A DNA stretch of 64,000 nt from Ptiloglossa arizonensis (taxonomy: Eukaryota > Arthropoda > Insecta > Hymenoptera > Colletidae): the NCBI RefSeq assembly GCF_051014685.1, contig NC_135051.1, positions 12,047,557 to 12,111,556 of the forward strand, written 5' to 3'. This document shows positions 1 to 11,439 of this stretch, in pieces; position 1 is the stretch's first letter, and every line of letters begins with the position of its first letter. The notes beneath the pieces were generated by a model. The model was not told where the DNA came from, did not search any database, and was given only the letters and a program-made list of their open reading frames with translations. The translations under genes were made by a program, and so were the position numbers.

Positions 1-331
1 ACTGCATCAACGATCCAGAAAAATGTTTGTCTAGAACTCTAACGAATTCGTCATTGTACATTTCACGAAATATTTTGGAAAGAGTTCAATTTGGAATAAA
101 AATGATTTCATTGACAAGCATGTGCACAATGGTGTAATATCGTTCGAAAGGTGTAAGAGTTATTAACACATCACTTGCTACTAGTAATAAATTACAATGT
201 TTCGATAGAAAGAAAATTTGAAACGAGTTGCGCAAATTATGTACACTGGCTGACAGTAGAAAAGTACATCGATTGTCAGACACCGCTTCTATACGAAAAG
301 TAGTATGAGTCGGGGAGCAGACGCTGTTCAT
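1..331 (-). pseudogene. Possible broken coding fragment at the window edge
   Basis: On the minus strand the frame is open from 331 down to 86, about 81 codons. It then meets a TGA and stays open in the same frame to the window edge (residues such as NDEFVRVLDKHF). The stretch is richer in hydrophobic residues than expected by chance and the DNA is less AT-rich than its neighbourhood. It could be the end of a decayed membrane-protein gene continuing beyond position 1, or a terminal exon with unrelated downstream sequence. I do not recognise the family, and chance cannot be excluded. Confidence 0.2.
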
Positions 332-539
332 GAGCAGCCAGTACGTACTGGCTATTCATTTTCTGCAGAAGGCACCTTTTGGTCAACGGGAAGGTGTCAC
401 GTCTACGAATGAATTACAACTACGCTTTTACATTCTGCCCAGCCATTAACTTTCATATTAACTTTCGTATATTACAGATCTGCGACGATGCAAAAGATAT
501 TTTCAAGTATCCAAGTACCTCTGTTTCTTCGTGATTAAC

Positions 540-2210
540 TTAGAAGAGAATTCGAATAACATAATTAAAAAATGAACCAATCAGATATTAAACGAGTGTT
601 ATATACGAATAGGAAAATTGTTTTCTCGATGATAGAAATATACCGGCAGGAATGATATGAATTTATACTATTTTTCAAAAAATCATTTTTATTATTTTTG
701 ATCAATTTTATCCTAGCGATGTTCAATAAATAATGAAAGTTTTATTATAAAATTTGTATTCCTCGTCGATAACACGAAAATAAAACTTTTGTATAACAAA
801 TAAGGAGTAAATAATATTTTATGCATCGCTGAATAGAATGAACTATTATTATATCATAATGGATAAGTACAAATTTAATTTGTAGTTAAAAGTACTTATT
901 AAAGAATAAATTGCTATACGTTGATTTTATCTGTCATCTTTTATTTGAATCAAATTTTACACATTTTTATAAATAATATTTGACATATTTTAACGTAAGC
1001 TCTAGTTTTCACGAAAATCGATTTCAAAAAATTGTCTGATTCGCGTGTGACTGAATTCGACATAGTTGTATCCGTCCATTACTCGTTATTTATATTTGTA
1101 TTGATATTTGTAACTAATGTCTACGATATAACGTTATCTGTTACCGTTGATCTTACCAGCTTTTAATTAGTATCAATTAAAACGGATAATACCATATTAT
1201 ACGTCGATCTCATTATCTTGTTACTAATTAGAATCAATTAACACCGTTAATACCATATTGTCAATCTTCTTATCTGCTAAGCAATTGGAATCAATTAAAC
1301 CAGATAATACCTAACCACTATCAATGTGAACATCCACCAATACAAATAGGAAACAATAACTGAAAACACATGTTTGCCAAAGCGTACTATGTCACACGCA
1401 TAACTGACGAATATTTAAAACTTAATTTTCTCAAAAACGAAGACCCATATTAAAAAATTATATCGAATATTTTCGATTTATTTTTACCGTTTGAAGCTTA
1501 TGTCTTTTTTCCCTACCTTTTCAAAATACAACTGCCTTCCGCTTATACTCAATCACAACATATATATCATCACCCTGTGTATGTTTTTTTAAACCAATTT
1601 TCATCACTATTATATCTCTTTAAATTCATTCAAAAAGTTCAATGAAAATTCTTCCAAAACTTCAATTGCATTCAATTCATATATACTATCAAGTATATTG
1701 TTTTGATGTTACTAATGACAAATCGAGCATGTAATAAACATTTTTAATTATTAAAGTAACAAAAACTCTGCAACATCCAAAATCAAAGCAATCGAAGACG
1801 GACACCTAACTATCGTTCTTTGTTAGTAAAATATGTAAATTCTACGTTTAATTTAACGTTCTTAATGAATACAAATTATTATCAATAATGTTAATAACAA
1901 TTTATGATCTAATGTAATCGACAAATTATTTTATCATTAATAGTGGTTATCGGTATCCAAAATAAAATTCCATAATAGTTAATTTAATAATAGTTATCGG
2001 TAGCCAAGCAAAATTTTAATTATTTTATAACGATTAAAATTCTTTAAAATATCTATTATTTTAAGTCTTTACTTTGAGACGACAAGTTACGCTAGTTAAG
2101 CAATAGCGTGAATATAAAATCTGCATCGAACGTAGAGTTCAAGAACACACATATGTGTGTTATACGTGACATACGTTTAAACACACTGTATAGTGTAAGA
2201 AATTTGTATA
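540..2210. other. AT-rich spacer with a degenerate ~60-bp repeat
   Basis: No gene is visible. Between about 1135 and 1320 three imperfect copies of a unit of roughly 60 bp follow each other, recognisable by the recurring words AATCAATTAA and TAATACC. A second short duplication (GTTATCGGTA followed by CCAA) occurs near 1945 and 1995. At about 1573 the word CACCCTGTGTATG resembles the outer end of the inverted-repeat element found at 34.4-35.0 kb, but no partner end is seen here. Confidence 0.5.
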
Positions 2211-2217
2211 CTTCGGA

Positions 2218-2691
2218 ATTTAGTAATATCTTGAATATTAAGAAAGAGCAAATATAACTGTTGTCTTGTTGGAGAAATTATAAGATATAGTTAATACCAA
2301 GATTCAGTATATCTTAAATATTAAGAAAGAGCAAATATACTGTTGTCTTGTTGGAGAAATTAGAAGATATAGTTAATACCAAGATTTAGTATATCTTGAA
2401 TATTAAGAAAGAGCAAATATACTGTTGTCTTGAGAAATTAGAAGATATAGTTAATACCAAGATTTAGTATATCTTGAATATTAAGAAAGAGCAAATATAC
2501 TGTTGTCTTGTTGGAGAAATTAGAAGATATAGTTAATACCAAGATTTACTAATATCTTGAATATTAAGAAAGAGCAAATATACTGTTGTCTTGAGAAATT
2601 AGAAGATATAGTTAATACCAAGATTTAGTATATCTTGAATATTAAGAAAGAGCAAATATACTGTTGTCTTGTTGTAGAAATTAGAAGATAC
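2218..2691. repeat. Tandem array, six ~80-bp units
   Basis: Six near-identical units are seen, each containing the word TATTAAGAAAGAGCAAATAT. The word CTTGAATATT (or a one-base variant) recurs at steps of about 83, 82, 78, 83 and 78 bp. The 78-bp units differ from the longer ones by lacking TTGG after CTGTTGTCTTG. The high identity of the copies implies recent amplification. The array is non-coding on both strands apart from chance ORFs. Confidence 0.93.
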
Positions 2692-3710
2692 TTATTCAAC
2701 AAGTGACAGTGTGATAAACATAAATGGTATAATAATTGTATAGTTCGTTTTCTCCGTATTTGTAAAATAATCGGGAAAGTTATCGTTTGAATGATCAAAA
2801 AGCAATGTTGTTCCCAGCGGTATCCTCGTTCCGTCATTCCCAACGGCACTATTAACAAAGTGGGAAACGAGTTTTGTAGGACACAATGAAACCGGAGCAT
2901 GCAGCACTTCCGAACTTCCAAATTAATCGGGCTTTTGGTTGAATAACATTTATTCTATTATCGACGACGTATTTGTAATTCAAATCGTTTCCCCTTGATC
3001 GAACAGGTGATTCTATCAGTGCACCATTACCGTATAAAATCGATGCGTCGTTTTCCGCATGGCAGCGCAATTTCAGTTCATTAATAAGACCGAGAAACTT
3101 ATTTAACGTTCATTGTAAATTCAGTAAAATGCTACTAAATGGATTCAAAACAGCGATTCGCACATTGGAATAATCATCGTTTAGGATGGAATTTGGTGAT
3201 CGTTCGAAGGGAACGTCAAATTTAATGGTCTTTCTTTATCGAATATTTTTATAAACGAACATTTTTATAACTTTCTACGATATCGTGAAATTGTGTAATC
3301 AATTTGAATCTGTGTGTTAAGTTGTTTATTTGAATACTAATTTTGTATATTTTTTAATTCGATATACCACCTTATTGTACAAATTTCAAGAAGATAAGAA
3401 TAAGTCAGATTGGCTGCCATTTTTATTTAGACGAAGCTTGAGACTTTAATGATTTGAAATTAAATACATACGTTGATCGTTTAGAATGAAACTGGCATTA
3501 ATTTAAACGTGGACGAAAGGTCTAAATTAAAGTGTACACACCACCGATTAAAGGAACGAGACCGCATGATTAAAGATCTTGGCGCAAAACAGATCTGAAG
3601 TAAAATACTCACAGTAGCAGCGAATTTTTTGTAGCATTCTCTTCGCACCAATATCGATTTATGTTTTTTAATTCGGTCTCTTACTCAATTCATCGTGAAT
3701 TCGCTACAAA
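2692..3710. other. Spacer, partly less AT-rich, no gene recognised
   Basis: From about 2800 to 3080 base composition is more balanced and both strands carry ORFs of 70-100 codons with no recognisable motif. I see no splice-consistent gene model. The remainder to 3710 is plain AT-rich sequence. Confidence 0.4.
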
Positions 3711-3713
3711 TAA

Positions 3714-3763
3714 TAGGTTGTTCGATAAGTTTTGTCGTTCGATAAAACTTATTGAGCAACCTA
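3714..3763. mobile_element. Mariner-like terminal-repeat hairpin (relic or minimal MITE)
   Basis: A 50-bp inverted repeat with 24-base arms, three mismatches and a two-base loop. The left arm starts TAGGTTGTTCGATAAGTTTT and the right arm ends AAAACTTATTGAGCAACCTA. Mariner elements insert at TA and carry ends of the form GGTTG..C.ATAAGTTTTGTCG, so this looks like two mariner inverted terminal repeats brought together by loss of the whole interior, with TA on both sides. Family assignment rests on motif resemblance; the palindrome itself is seen directly. Confidence 0.75.
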
Positions 3764-3769
3764 GTATTT

Positions 3770-4860
3770 CACATTCATCCGAGGGATCCTTTATTCTTAC
3801 ATTTTACGGTAGGTATGACAATAAATAACTGTCAATATACTCGGTGTTCTTAATGTATGAAAATTAATTTCGTTATTATTCAAAACGATGCATCGGTGTT
3901 TCAGTATAAGTTTTACCACTCTACCATGCCGGATAGTAATTCATAGTAAAAATCGACGAACAATGTATCTTTCAAAATTATTTAATTTTTCTTACCTGAT
4001 TTAAATGAAATTTAGCAAAATACTAAAGTGCTGCTTTTTCGAAATAATCAAGTTTGAAAATTCACTCCGTATGTATGTATTTACACATTTAAAGTTTATA
4101 AAGAATGCTTACCCAATATTTACAAATTACTGCATTCTAGAAATGAACAAAAAAAATGGATTTCTTAACTATTTCATTTACTATTACTGGTTGCTTCATT
4201 CTCGTATTTCCATTTTTCAAGCTTTCAAATGCGTTATAAATACGTTACGTTAATGTCTGCGCTATAAACTTTTTCGACGGTACGACTCGAGAAAAGTTTT
4301 AAAATTTAAGATGTGTATGATCGGACAATCTTTCTGCATGACCAATCCAGTACTGATCATTTTCATTCACAAAGTTATAGCATAAAACACATTATGTAAT
4401 AATGTTAATGAATAAAAATATAAATAAGATTCTCCTGTTAAAATATGCAAGAAAAAATGGGAGCCTATACGAAAATTATTTGTTCACGAGAAACCGATAA
4501 TTCAAATAGCACACCAAAAGTCACAGAACATTGTTTACAAACACGATAGATATTATTTTTCCATTTAAGATGATTATCTTAAAAACCAAGCCAAAAACAA
4601 CCAAATTTTATTCTCTATATTGTTCTAATTTTTTCATAAGAAATTACCTCCCACCCTCTCGCACACGTTATTCGAACTCACCCTGTATTAAAATAAATTC
4701 GATTTGACATGGAAGAGTTCGATTACATCGCATTAACATCGGACAAAATGTTTGCATTTCCGTCATTTTTCCTCCCAATAATGAAACATAAACGGATACA
4801 TTAATTCGTAAAGAAGGAAACTTCAATGGAATGTCGAGCTATTTGCGCATTTGATGTGAC
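3770..4860. other. AT-rich spacer
   Basis: No supported gene. Near 4679 the sequence ACTCACCCTGTATTA resembles a transposon terminus like the one at 34992, but no matching opposite end is visible within about 1 kb upstream. Confidence 0.4.
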
Positions 4861-4884
4861 AGCTTGATCTTTCTTGGGTAGATC

Positions 4885-4940
4885 CCGGTTCCTATAAAAG
4901 AGCACGTGGTAACTGAACCGAGGGAAATGGATCTGACAGC
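4885..4940 (+). promoter_or_regulatory. Candidate TATA-type core promoter
   Basis: A TATAAAAG box at 4893-4900 is followed at 4903-4908 by an E-box CACGTG and then by a less AT-rich stretch to about 5120. In AT-rich DNA TATA words are common, so the argument rests on the perfect TATAAAAG together with the compositional change. No coding exon could be tied to it: the first downstream ATG at about 4927 opens only a nine-codon ORF. Confidence 0.25.
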
Positions 4941-5129
4941 AGATTACTGCGAGTGAAAGTGAGATTTCTGAATGTCTTTATCCACGTTTTCCAGCGAACC
5001 GGCCCGTTATCGGGAAACTGTCGGAGAAACGTTTATCTGATTATCAGTCAAAACTTCCCACGCTATTTAGATTCCCATATACGTGGTCGGCGGAAGCAAG
5101 AAAAACGTAAGAAATGAAGAGAATTCAAT

Positions 5130-6760
5130 ATGCTTGTCGGACGAGATATCTTGTCCAACAGAACGAACTCTTCCTTAAAAATATTTTTTGTTTAGAGGTG
5201 TGGAAAAATATATCATTGTGACGCAAGAAAAGTAGGCGATGGTCGCGAAAGTCTTGCTATTTATAGAAATACAATTATCTGCCGAACCATAAGCTAAAAT
5301 TGTTGGTCACCTGGGCACCCCATGTCCTTGGGTGCGAAATTAGCAGCGGCAAGCTGAATCCCAAGAATCCCAACTTCCTCTTTCGTCCATTTTCCACTAC
5401 TCTAGTATTTACGTCTCGTCTTCGAATATGTATGTACATATGTGCGAACCAACCTGTGAGAATATTCTTGAGTTACGAGTCTTCTCGCTCGATCGAAATT
5501 AAAATATCGATCCTTTTGCATTTTATGAAAATATAGAGTGAGAAGAAAATTTCCGTAAAACTGTTATTAAAATTACACAAAATTGATACACGTTCACGGA
5601 CAAAACTGAGCAAATATACACCTATTCTAAGACCATTATAATTCAGTCATTAACTTTTTATTACTTTACTTTTAATTACGGTTTACGTTCTCACGAATAA
5701 ATTTTGCCAGTAGATTTGTAAAATAATGTGGTTTATTTTAAATAAAAGCAATCGCAAGGTAAAATTGAACGAAACAATGTGGACAAAATTGAATAGACAT
5801 CTTCTATTTCTAATCGCTTAGAAATATTATACTATCTATTAACGAGGAAACATATTCAATTGATACAAAAATTGCAAAGCATAGACGACAAGGGTTACAG
5901 AAACGTAAATTCAAATATTAGTGGGATCTGATTTGTCGGTGAGAAGCAAATATAGAAGGAAAAAAGGCCTATTCAACAATGGTTTAGTACATAACACGCG
6001 TCCGGCGTGTCTGTCTTCGTTGTTTCCAATTAGAAGTATAATATAAGGAAAAACATACAATCGTGCGGCGAAAAGTCGTACGTCTGCATTAAACCTTGCT
6101 TCCTGAACCCGTGCAATTCTAAAAACAAACAATTCACTCCCCCCCGGTAAAAAATATACCAAGGTTTTAACTGCAGAGGCAAGAGGCTTAACTGAAGTAG
6201 AATTGGTTAGAAAATCACAATAAATATACGTCATTGCATCCCAAAGAAACAGGACAATAAAACAAAAATGATAGAGAAAAGAAATATTAAGTCTCAACAA
6301 AACAGGTAATTCTTGTGCCATTTTAAAAACATTATCGAAATCAGTAATGTTGATTCATGATGCTTAACCTGAATTCAACTCCCTGAGAACCAGACAAGGA
6401 TTAAACATTGTGTTTAAGCAAATTCCTTCGAGAACAATAACCACTTGATGTTTTCTTCTTCCAGCTGTGAAGTGTATTTACTAGGTTACATCTGGATGAC
6501 ATTTCGCTCCAATAGAACAATAGTATATTAAAACTCCAGTGATTGATTCAATTCCAGTCTTTAGCTCCAAGGTAACAGAAAATTATACAGTATATCTGAT
6601 TTAAGGCTAAATGTACCACTGAAAAAGACAATACGATTTTTGAAACTCTAGCTTCGTTCTATTTCGAGACATTGTTGCGCCACGAATTTTTAAACTGTCT
6701 CACTGGACAGAATGTAAAAGCAACAATTCTTACGCGTTACAGCTACTGCATAAATTATTT
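5130..6760. other. Spacer, no confident gene
   Basis: A 136-codon minus-strand ORF lies at 5911-6321 and contains two hydrophobic stretches, but it lacks splice partners and a recognisable domain. At about 5996-6012 the imperfect palindrome ACACGC-GTCCG-GCGTGT is seen. Otherwise I see nothing to annotate. Confidence 0.35.
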
Positions 6761-6767
6761 TTTCTCT

Positions 6768-7486
6768 AAGCACTTTCTCGTTCCCACCAATCGATGAAAT
6801 TATAATAAAATCATGGCAATGGATAATTATTGCAGTTACGCGAAATTTTTTCGAATTTTAACATGTTTTCCTCTGCCATTTTTATTTTTCACTTTTTCAT
6901 TCCCTCCAATCGATGAAATTATAATAAAATAATGGCAATGGATAATTATTGCAGTTACGCGAAATTTTTTCGAATTTTAACATTTTTTCCTCTGCCATTT
7001 TTATTTTTCACTTTTTCATTCCCTCCAATCGATGAAATTATAATAAAATCATGGCAATGGATAATTATTGCAGTTACGCGAAATTTTTTCGAATTTTAAC
7101 ATGTTTTCCTCTGCCATTTTTATTTTTCACTTTTTCATTCCCTCCAATCGATGAAATTATAATAAAATAATGGCAATGGATAATTATTGCAGTTACGCGA
7201 AATTTTTTCGAATTTTAACATTTTTTCCTCTGCCATTTTTATTTTTCACTTTTTCATTCCCTCCAATCGATGAAATTATAATAAAATAATGGCAATGGAT
7301 AATTATTGCAGTTACGCGAAATTTTTTCGAATTTTAACATTTTTTCCTCTGCCATTTTTATTTTTCACTTTCTCGTTCCCTCCAATCGATGAAATTATAA
7401 TAAAATAATGGCAATGGATAATTATTGCAGTTACGCGAAATTTTTTCGAATTTTAACATTTTTTCCTCTGCCATTTTTCTTTTTTC
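6768..7486. repeat. Tandem array, six exact 119-bp units
   Basis: The word CCAATCGATGAAATTATAAT starts at 6787, 6906, 7025, 7144, 7263 and 7382, always exactly 119 bp apart. Two variant positions distinguish unit types. Type A has AAAATCATGG and AACATGTTTT; type B has AAAATAATGG and AACATTTTTT. The order is A-B-A-B-B-B, so a 238-bp dimer was probably duplicated. The outer edges carry the flank variant CACTTTCTCGTTCCC. Copies are nearly identical, implying very recent expansion or homogenisation. Confidence 0.97.
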
Positions 7487-7499
7487 TTTTCCTCTTTTC

Positions 7500-7625
7500 T
7501 TGCAGAGCAATGATGTATCGCCTTCCGCTGACTTGAAGTCTCGCGAGATGGCACAAGGGCAAAGAGGGTTCGGACCGTCCATCTCCGCCTAAGCCATACG
7601 TTCCGAACCTTAGCCACGCACTTTG
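7500..7625. promoter_or_regulatory. GC-richer patch with TCTCGCGAGA palindrome
   Basis: Directly after the 119-bp array lies a short less AT-rich patch holding the perfect ten-base palindrome TCTCGCGAGA at 7539-7548. This word is a known core-promoter element in animals, mostly studied in vertebrate TATA-less promoters. No transcript structure next to it could be supported, so promoter function is only an inference. Confidence 0.3.
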
Positions 7626-7629
7626 CCAT

Positions 7630-10260
7630 AGTAGCAGAAATAGATTACAATCGTGTCCCTATCTCAATATGTATAATATAAAGCTTGGAGAGTATTAACT
7701 ACTGAGGTTTCATTTATGCTTATATTTAATGCATAAAACGTCTGTTTTATCTTATACGACTTATTTAATATAGAAAAGAATATTATACAATATTAATAGT
7801 TTGTTTATAGGTAGAGTAATAAACATGATTTTGAAATATAATTAATTTTCCTTGACGAAATCGAATATTTTGTACGGCACAATCCGACTTAACTCTAGTC
7901 ATTTTCCACAAAAAAGTATTGAGCGATGTTTCCCAAAAGAACAATGGTATTTCCAGACTATTAAAATTTAACATTGCTATTACCGCATATAAAAAATACA
8001 GGGCGAATAGAATAATAAAAATTAGGAAATTAAGTTTTCCCTTAAAGAAGAGTATACATCTTTTTAAGAAAACAACGGATACATTTGTTCCGTCATCGAC
8101 ACATGACAACTATTGTAATATTTATCAAGAAAAATTACAATCGAATTATATTGAAATTTGTAGCTTTGCAGAAATTGATTAACTTTTGTCTGAAACATTT
8201 TCTCATCATTCTTTTAAAATGAATGAAAATTTATTTTTATTTATTTCTAAATTAAATTTTTATTAAATTATTTTTGTTCCTAAAAAGAATTTTCCTTACT
8301 TTTACTGGTAATTATGTAACCAATGCTTTCCTAGCACATTGTATAAAACTATCAAAAATTGTTGTCCTGTATTAAATATAAGTTCAACAAATAATAGTGG
8401 TAGCAAAAATAATTTCATACAAGAAAATTGTCTACTCTTTTCTAAAATTCGAATTTGAAGAAAGAAAAAGATATATACACATTATTCAAAATATATGAAT
8501 TTTTGTAAATCAATTTCATATACTCTTCGATATATTTTAATTGTTTATTATTTTTTACTCTACCTTTCTATCCTGTTCTAAAATAATTAAACTCCTGGAA
8601 GAATATTCCATTGATCTTCGTGTCTTGGTGTCTGTGATCCTTGGCTTTTCGTAATCCTCCAAAGATATCCGTCTATTGGTGCTAGAAGTGGTACGTGACA
8701 ATGTTATCTACAACAATCTCCATCTATGCTTTTGTTTATTCAAAAGCTTATCTAACCTGCTACCTTATCTTTTGTCAAGAGCACGCTTCAAATCTATTCA
8801 ACCATCATCCTGCAAGTTACACATACTTAATATTATTTCCGTTAATATTACAAAAATCTTTCAGTAGATTTATATGCATTGACATATACTATGAATGTTA
8901 TAACACATTGCTAATTTGAAAATAATGTTTAGTCACTTCTATATTTCTAGTAGAAATTTGTTTATTAAATACGAGTCTCTGAGGAAATTTTACCTTGTCT
9001 TCAAAAATTGATTACCGAAGTTTGGTATTCAAGAGAAAAAATATAAATAAGAAAATAAGTTGCTCCTTTGACCGTTCTAATTTATACTATTTTCGTTTTG
9101 AAATGTTACAAATTAAATATTTTCTTACTACCTTTCGTACGAACTTGACACAGCAAACATATTTATATACATTATTGGACGAAATAATAATCGTTGCAAA
9201 TAATTATTTATTCTGTTATCAGATTGAGAATGATGCGATAATGCCGTTTTGTAAATAGAATAATTTATTATTCAAGAATTTCCAATAAATCAATTATTCA
9301 CGATATGATTTCACCTATACAAAATTCCAAAAATATGATATATATAAAAAGGATATGTACAAAATGTCCTACAATGAATGGTACGATTCTGAAGGAGATT
9401 ATTCTGTGTAAAAAATTAAATAAAAATATACAATAACGATTTTTTTACCCGTACCTTTATTTTCGAGAAAATCAATTTGGAAGCTGTTTGAGTCACTTAT
9501 ACATTTTACTAGAAAACAATTCGATGAATCACATTGTAAAAAGATATTTATCTTATTCGTACACAATACGTAGAAATAATAATTTATACTTAAAAATACC
9601 ATTTATGATATTTAACTTTATTCACTTTGCTTATAAGTAAAATAAAACTCACAATGATATATAGTACACATAAAGAAAGACTCGTATAAGAAAATTATAT
9701 TTCACGTATTTCGTTTCTTTTTGTATGTAAAATCACCAGATTTCCGATGGTAACGCTCATTTTGGAAAGAAATTGACACGTGCCGATAGAATTATTGATA
9801 ATAATGAATTCACATACACATTACAAAATCACTGTGTTAATGTTTACGTAGACATCATTTTCAATGGAAAATATTAATTACCGGAATCCACATATCCTGA
9901 ATACAATACAATAATCCTCGATTTCGAGTGTTTACTCGGAATTCAAGTAACAAAATCATATCCACTACTATTTCTTTTGCGTGGATGACCCATCGGGTCA
10001 CGTAACCGACAGCTGTGTAAACAAGAGCAATGCTTCTCACGCATCCGATCAAATTTCATCCACAAATAAAAATACAAATTCTTATATGTTTCGTTATATC
10101 TTCGTAACAATACTTCTATTCGATTGGTGAGCATTTCCCGATCGAAATAAATCTAAATATTACCTTACGCATGAAATACCCATGTACCGTGGCTGTCCAA
10201 TAACCGTGATCGTTTTGTTAGCACTCTGCATATTTAAATACTTGATAATGTATTAGTATA
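7630..10260. other. AT-rich spacer with unassigned ORFs
   Basis: Several ORFs of 60-108 codons occur (plus strand 7919-8182 and 8995-9258, minus strand 7783-8109). They overlap one another on opposite strands, several lack an ATG start, and none shows a known domain. One of them could be the terminal exon of a gene I failed to assemble; nothing more can be supported. Confidence 0.35.
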
Positions 10261-10379
10261 CCTTTGAAATCCCTGTACATCTCGGAACATCGAGTTAGTT
10301 GCGCGTACGTTGTCCCTCTTATAGTATACTTGATACAATTTACATTTTAAATGTCTCTAAAATTTTCTACAGATTTGAT

Positions 10380-10680
10380 TGTATTTTTAGCTTTAAAGCC
10401 AGACGAAGTCGGGGTAATGCGACAAGATCTGGATGGTGCAATTGCAATATCCGAGACGACTATCAGCGAAACGTCGAGTGTTCGTCAACCGCAGTACGCA
10501 TCAACCTCGTTATCACTGTACATGGCATTCTTGGCGTCGCGACAGCGGGCACGTTTCCGGTAGCTAAATCAGTTACTCTCGATGTCCACGTTTCCTGCTC
10601 GGGTATTCCTGTTCGATACGGATCTGCGAATATCTCGGTGTTCCGCATCGAGCGTGATTCGTGAGAGCGGTCTTTTGATT
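10380..10680. promoter_or_regulatory. CpG-rich patch, function unknown
   Basis: About 300 bp with many CpG dinucleotides and balanced base composition sit between strongly AT-rich flanks. Both strands have ORFs (plus 10299-10664, minus 10463-10648), as expected from low stop density, and neither translation is recognisable. Candidates are an unmethylated promoter or first exon, or a decayed mobile-element fragment. Confidence 0.3.
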
Positions 10681-11249
10681 TCCGGTCTTTGAATGTCTAC
10701 GTTCGTCGATTTTCATCGGTCAGTTCTATACACCAGTCTCTGATCCTGGTACTCGTTTTTCTAACCTATTCACTCCTTCGTAATTTTACACGAGAATTAT
10801 TACGCGCGCATGCTCGATAATTTATGCTTGCCACTTTAAGAAATCTAACGCGTTATCGCGTTTTAACCATTTTCGTATCATTAGAGATTTGGGTAAAATT
10901 TCGTTTAAAAACGAGGTTTTTTTATATCATTATACTGGTTCATCAGTGTGTGTAATTCAAATCTCTTAGAAGTCTTTCATTTCTTAACTTTTTGTTTCTT
11001 CATTAGACAATGAATATATAGTACAATTTTTCTGATGGTACTTTATTCGACATCGAATAACGACTCATTAGTAATTCATCTCTTTTTCGTTATTTATAAA
11101 GTTCTTTAAAGCGGTCAAGATGTGAATGATTCAATCTAGTTCATTTCGATTTTAACCTACTTTTGCAGAACGAGAGATTAGAGGTTCTTATTGTTATTAT
11201 CCGTATGTTTACATCCACGCTCCGCCTGTAATCCGTTGTCGTTTATACG

Positions 11250-11330
11250 ATCGCAAGCGCCATTGGCCGAAGACGGTGACAGTAGCGAGACCGAGTAAGA
11301 GACAATACTGCGCCATTGGCGTAGCCTCCT
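11250..11330. promoter_or_regulatory. Twin GCGCCATTGGC motifs
   Basis: The eleven-base word GCGCCATTGGC occurs at 11257-11267 and again at 11310-11320. It contains ATTGG, the reverse of a CCAAT box, and GCCAT, the core of Pho/YY1 sites. Two exact copies 53 bp apart in less AT-rich DNA suggest a regulatory module, though no gene start can be tied to it. Confidence 0.3.
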
Positions 11331-11439
11331 GATCGAATGTTAGCTATTAAGAAACAGAATGATTTTGTTCCTTTTTAAATACTATCATTAATTCGATAAG
11401 TTGCTCGCAATGACAAACTGAATACAATTTAATATGCAT

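Noticed and set aside
5911..6321. 136-codon minus-strand ORF with hydrophobic stretches
   Set aside because: No known domain, no splice partners and no clear compositional contrast; a membrane-like look is common in AT-rich chance ORFs.
6768..7486. CRISPR-like array
   Set aside because: Units are contiguous 119-bp tandem copies with no variable spacers, and the genome is eukaryotic.
7783..8182. Overlapping ORFs of 108 (minus) and 87 (plus) codons
   Set aside because: They overlap on opposite strands, the plus one starts with TTG, and neither shows a recognisable motif.
8995..9258. 87-codon plus-strand ORF
   Set aside because: Could be a terminal exon but lacks a confident acceptor, partner exons or a known domain.
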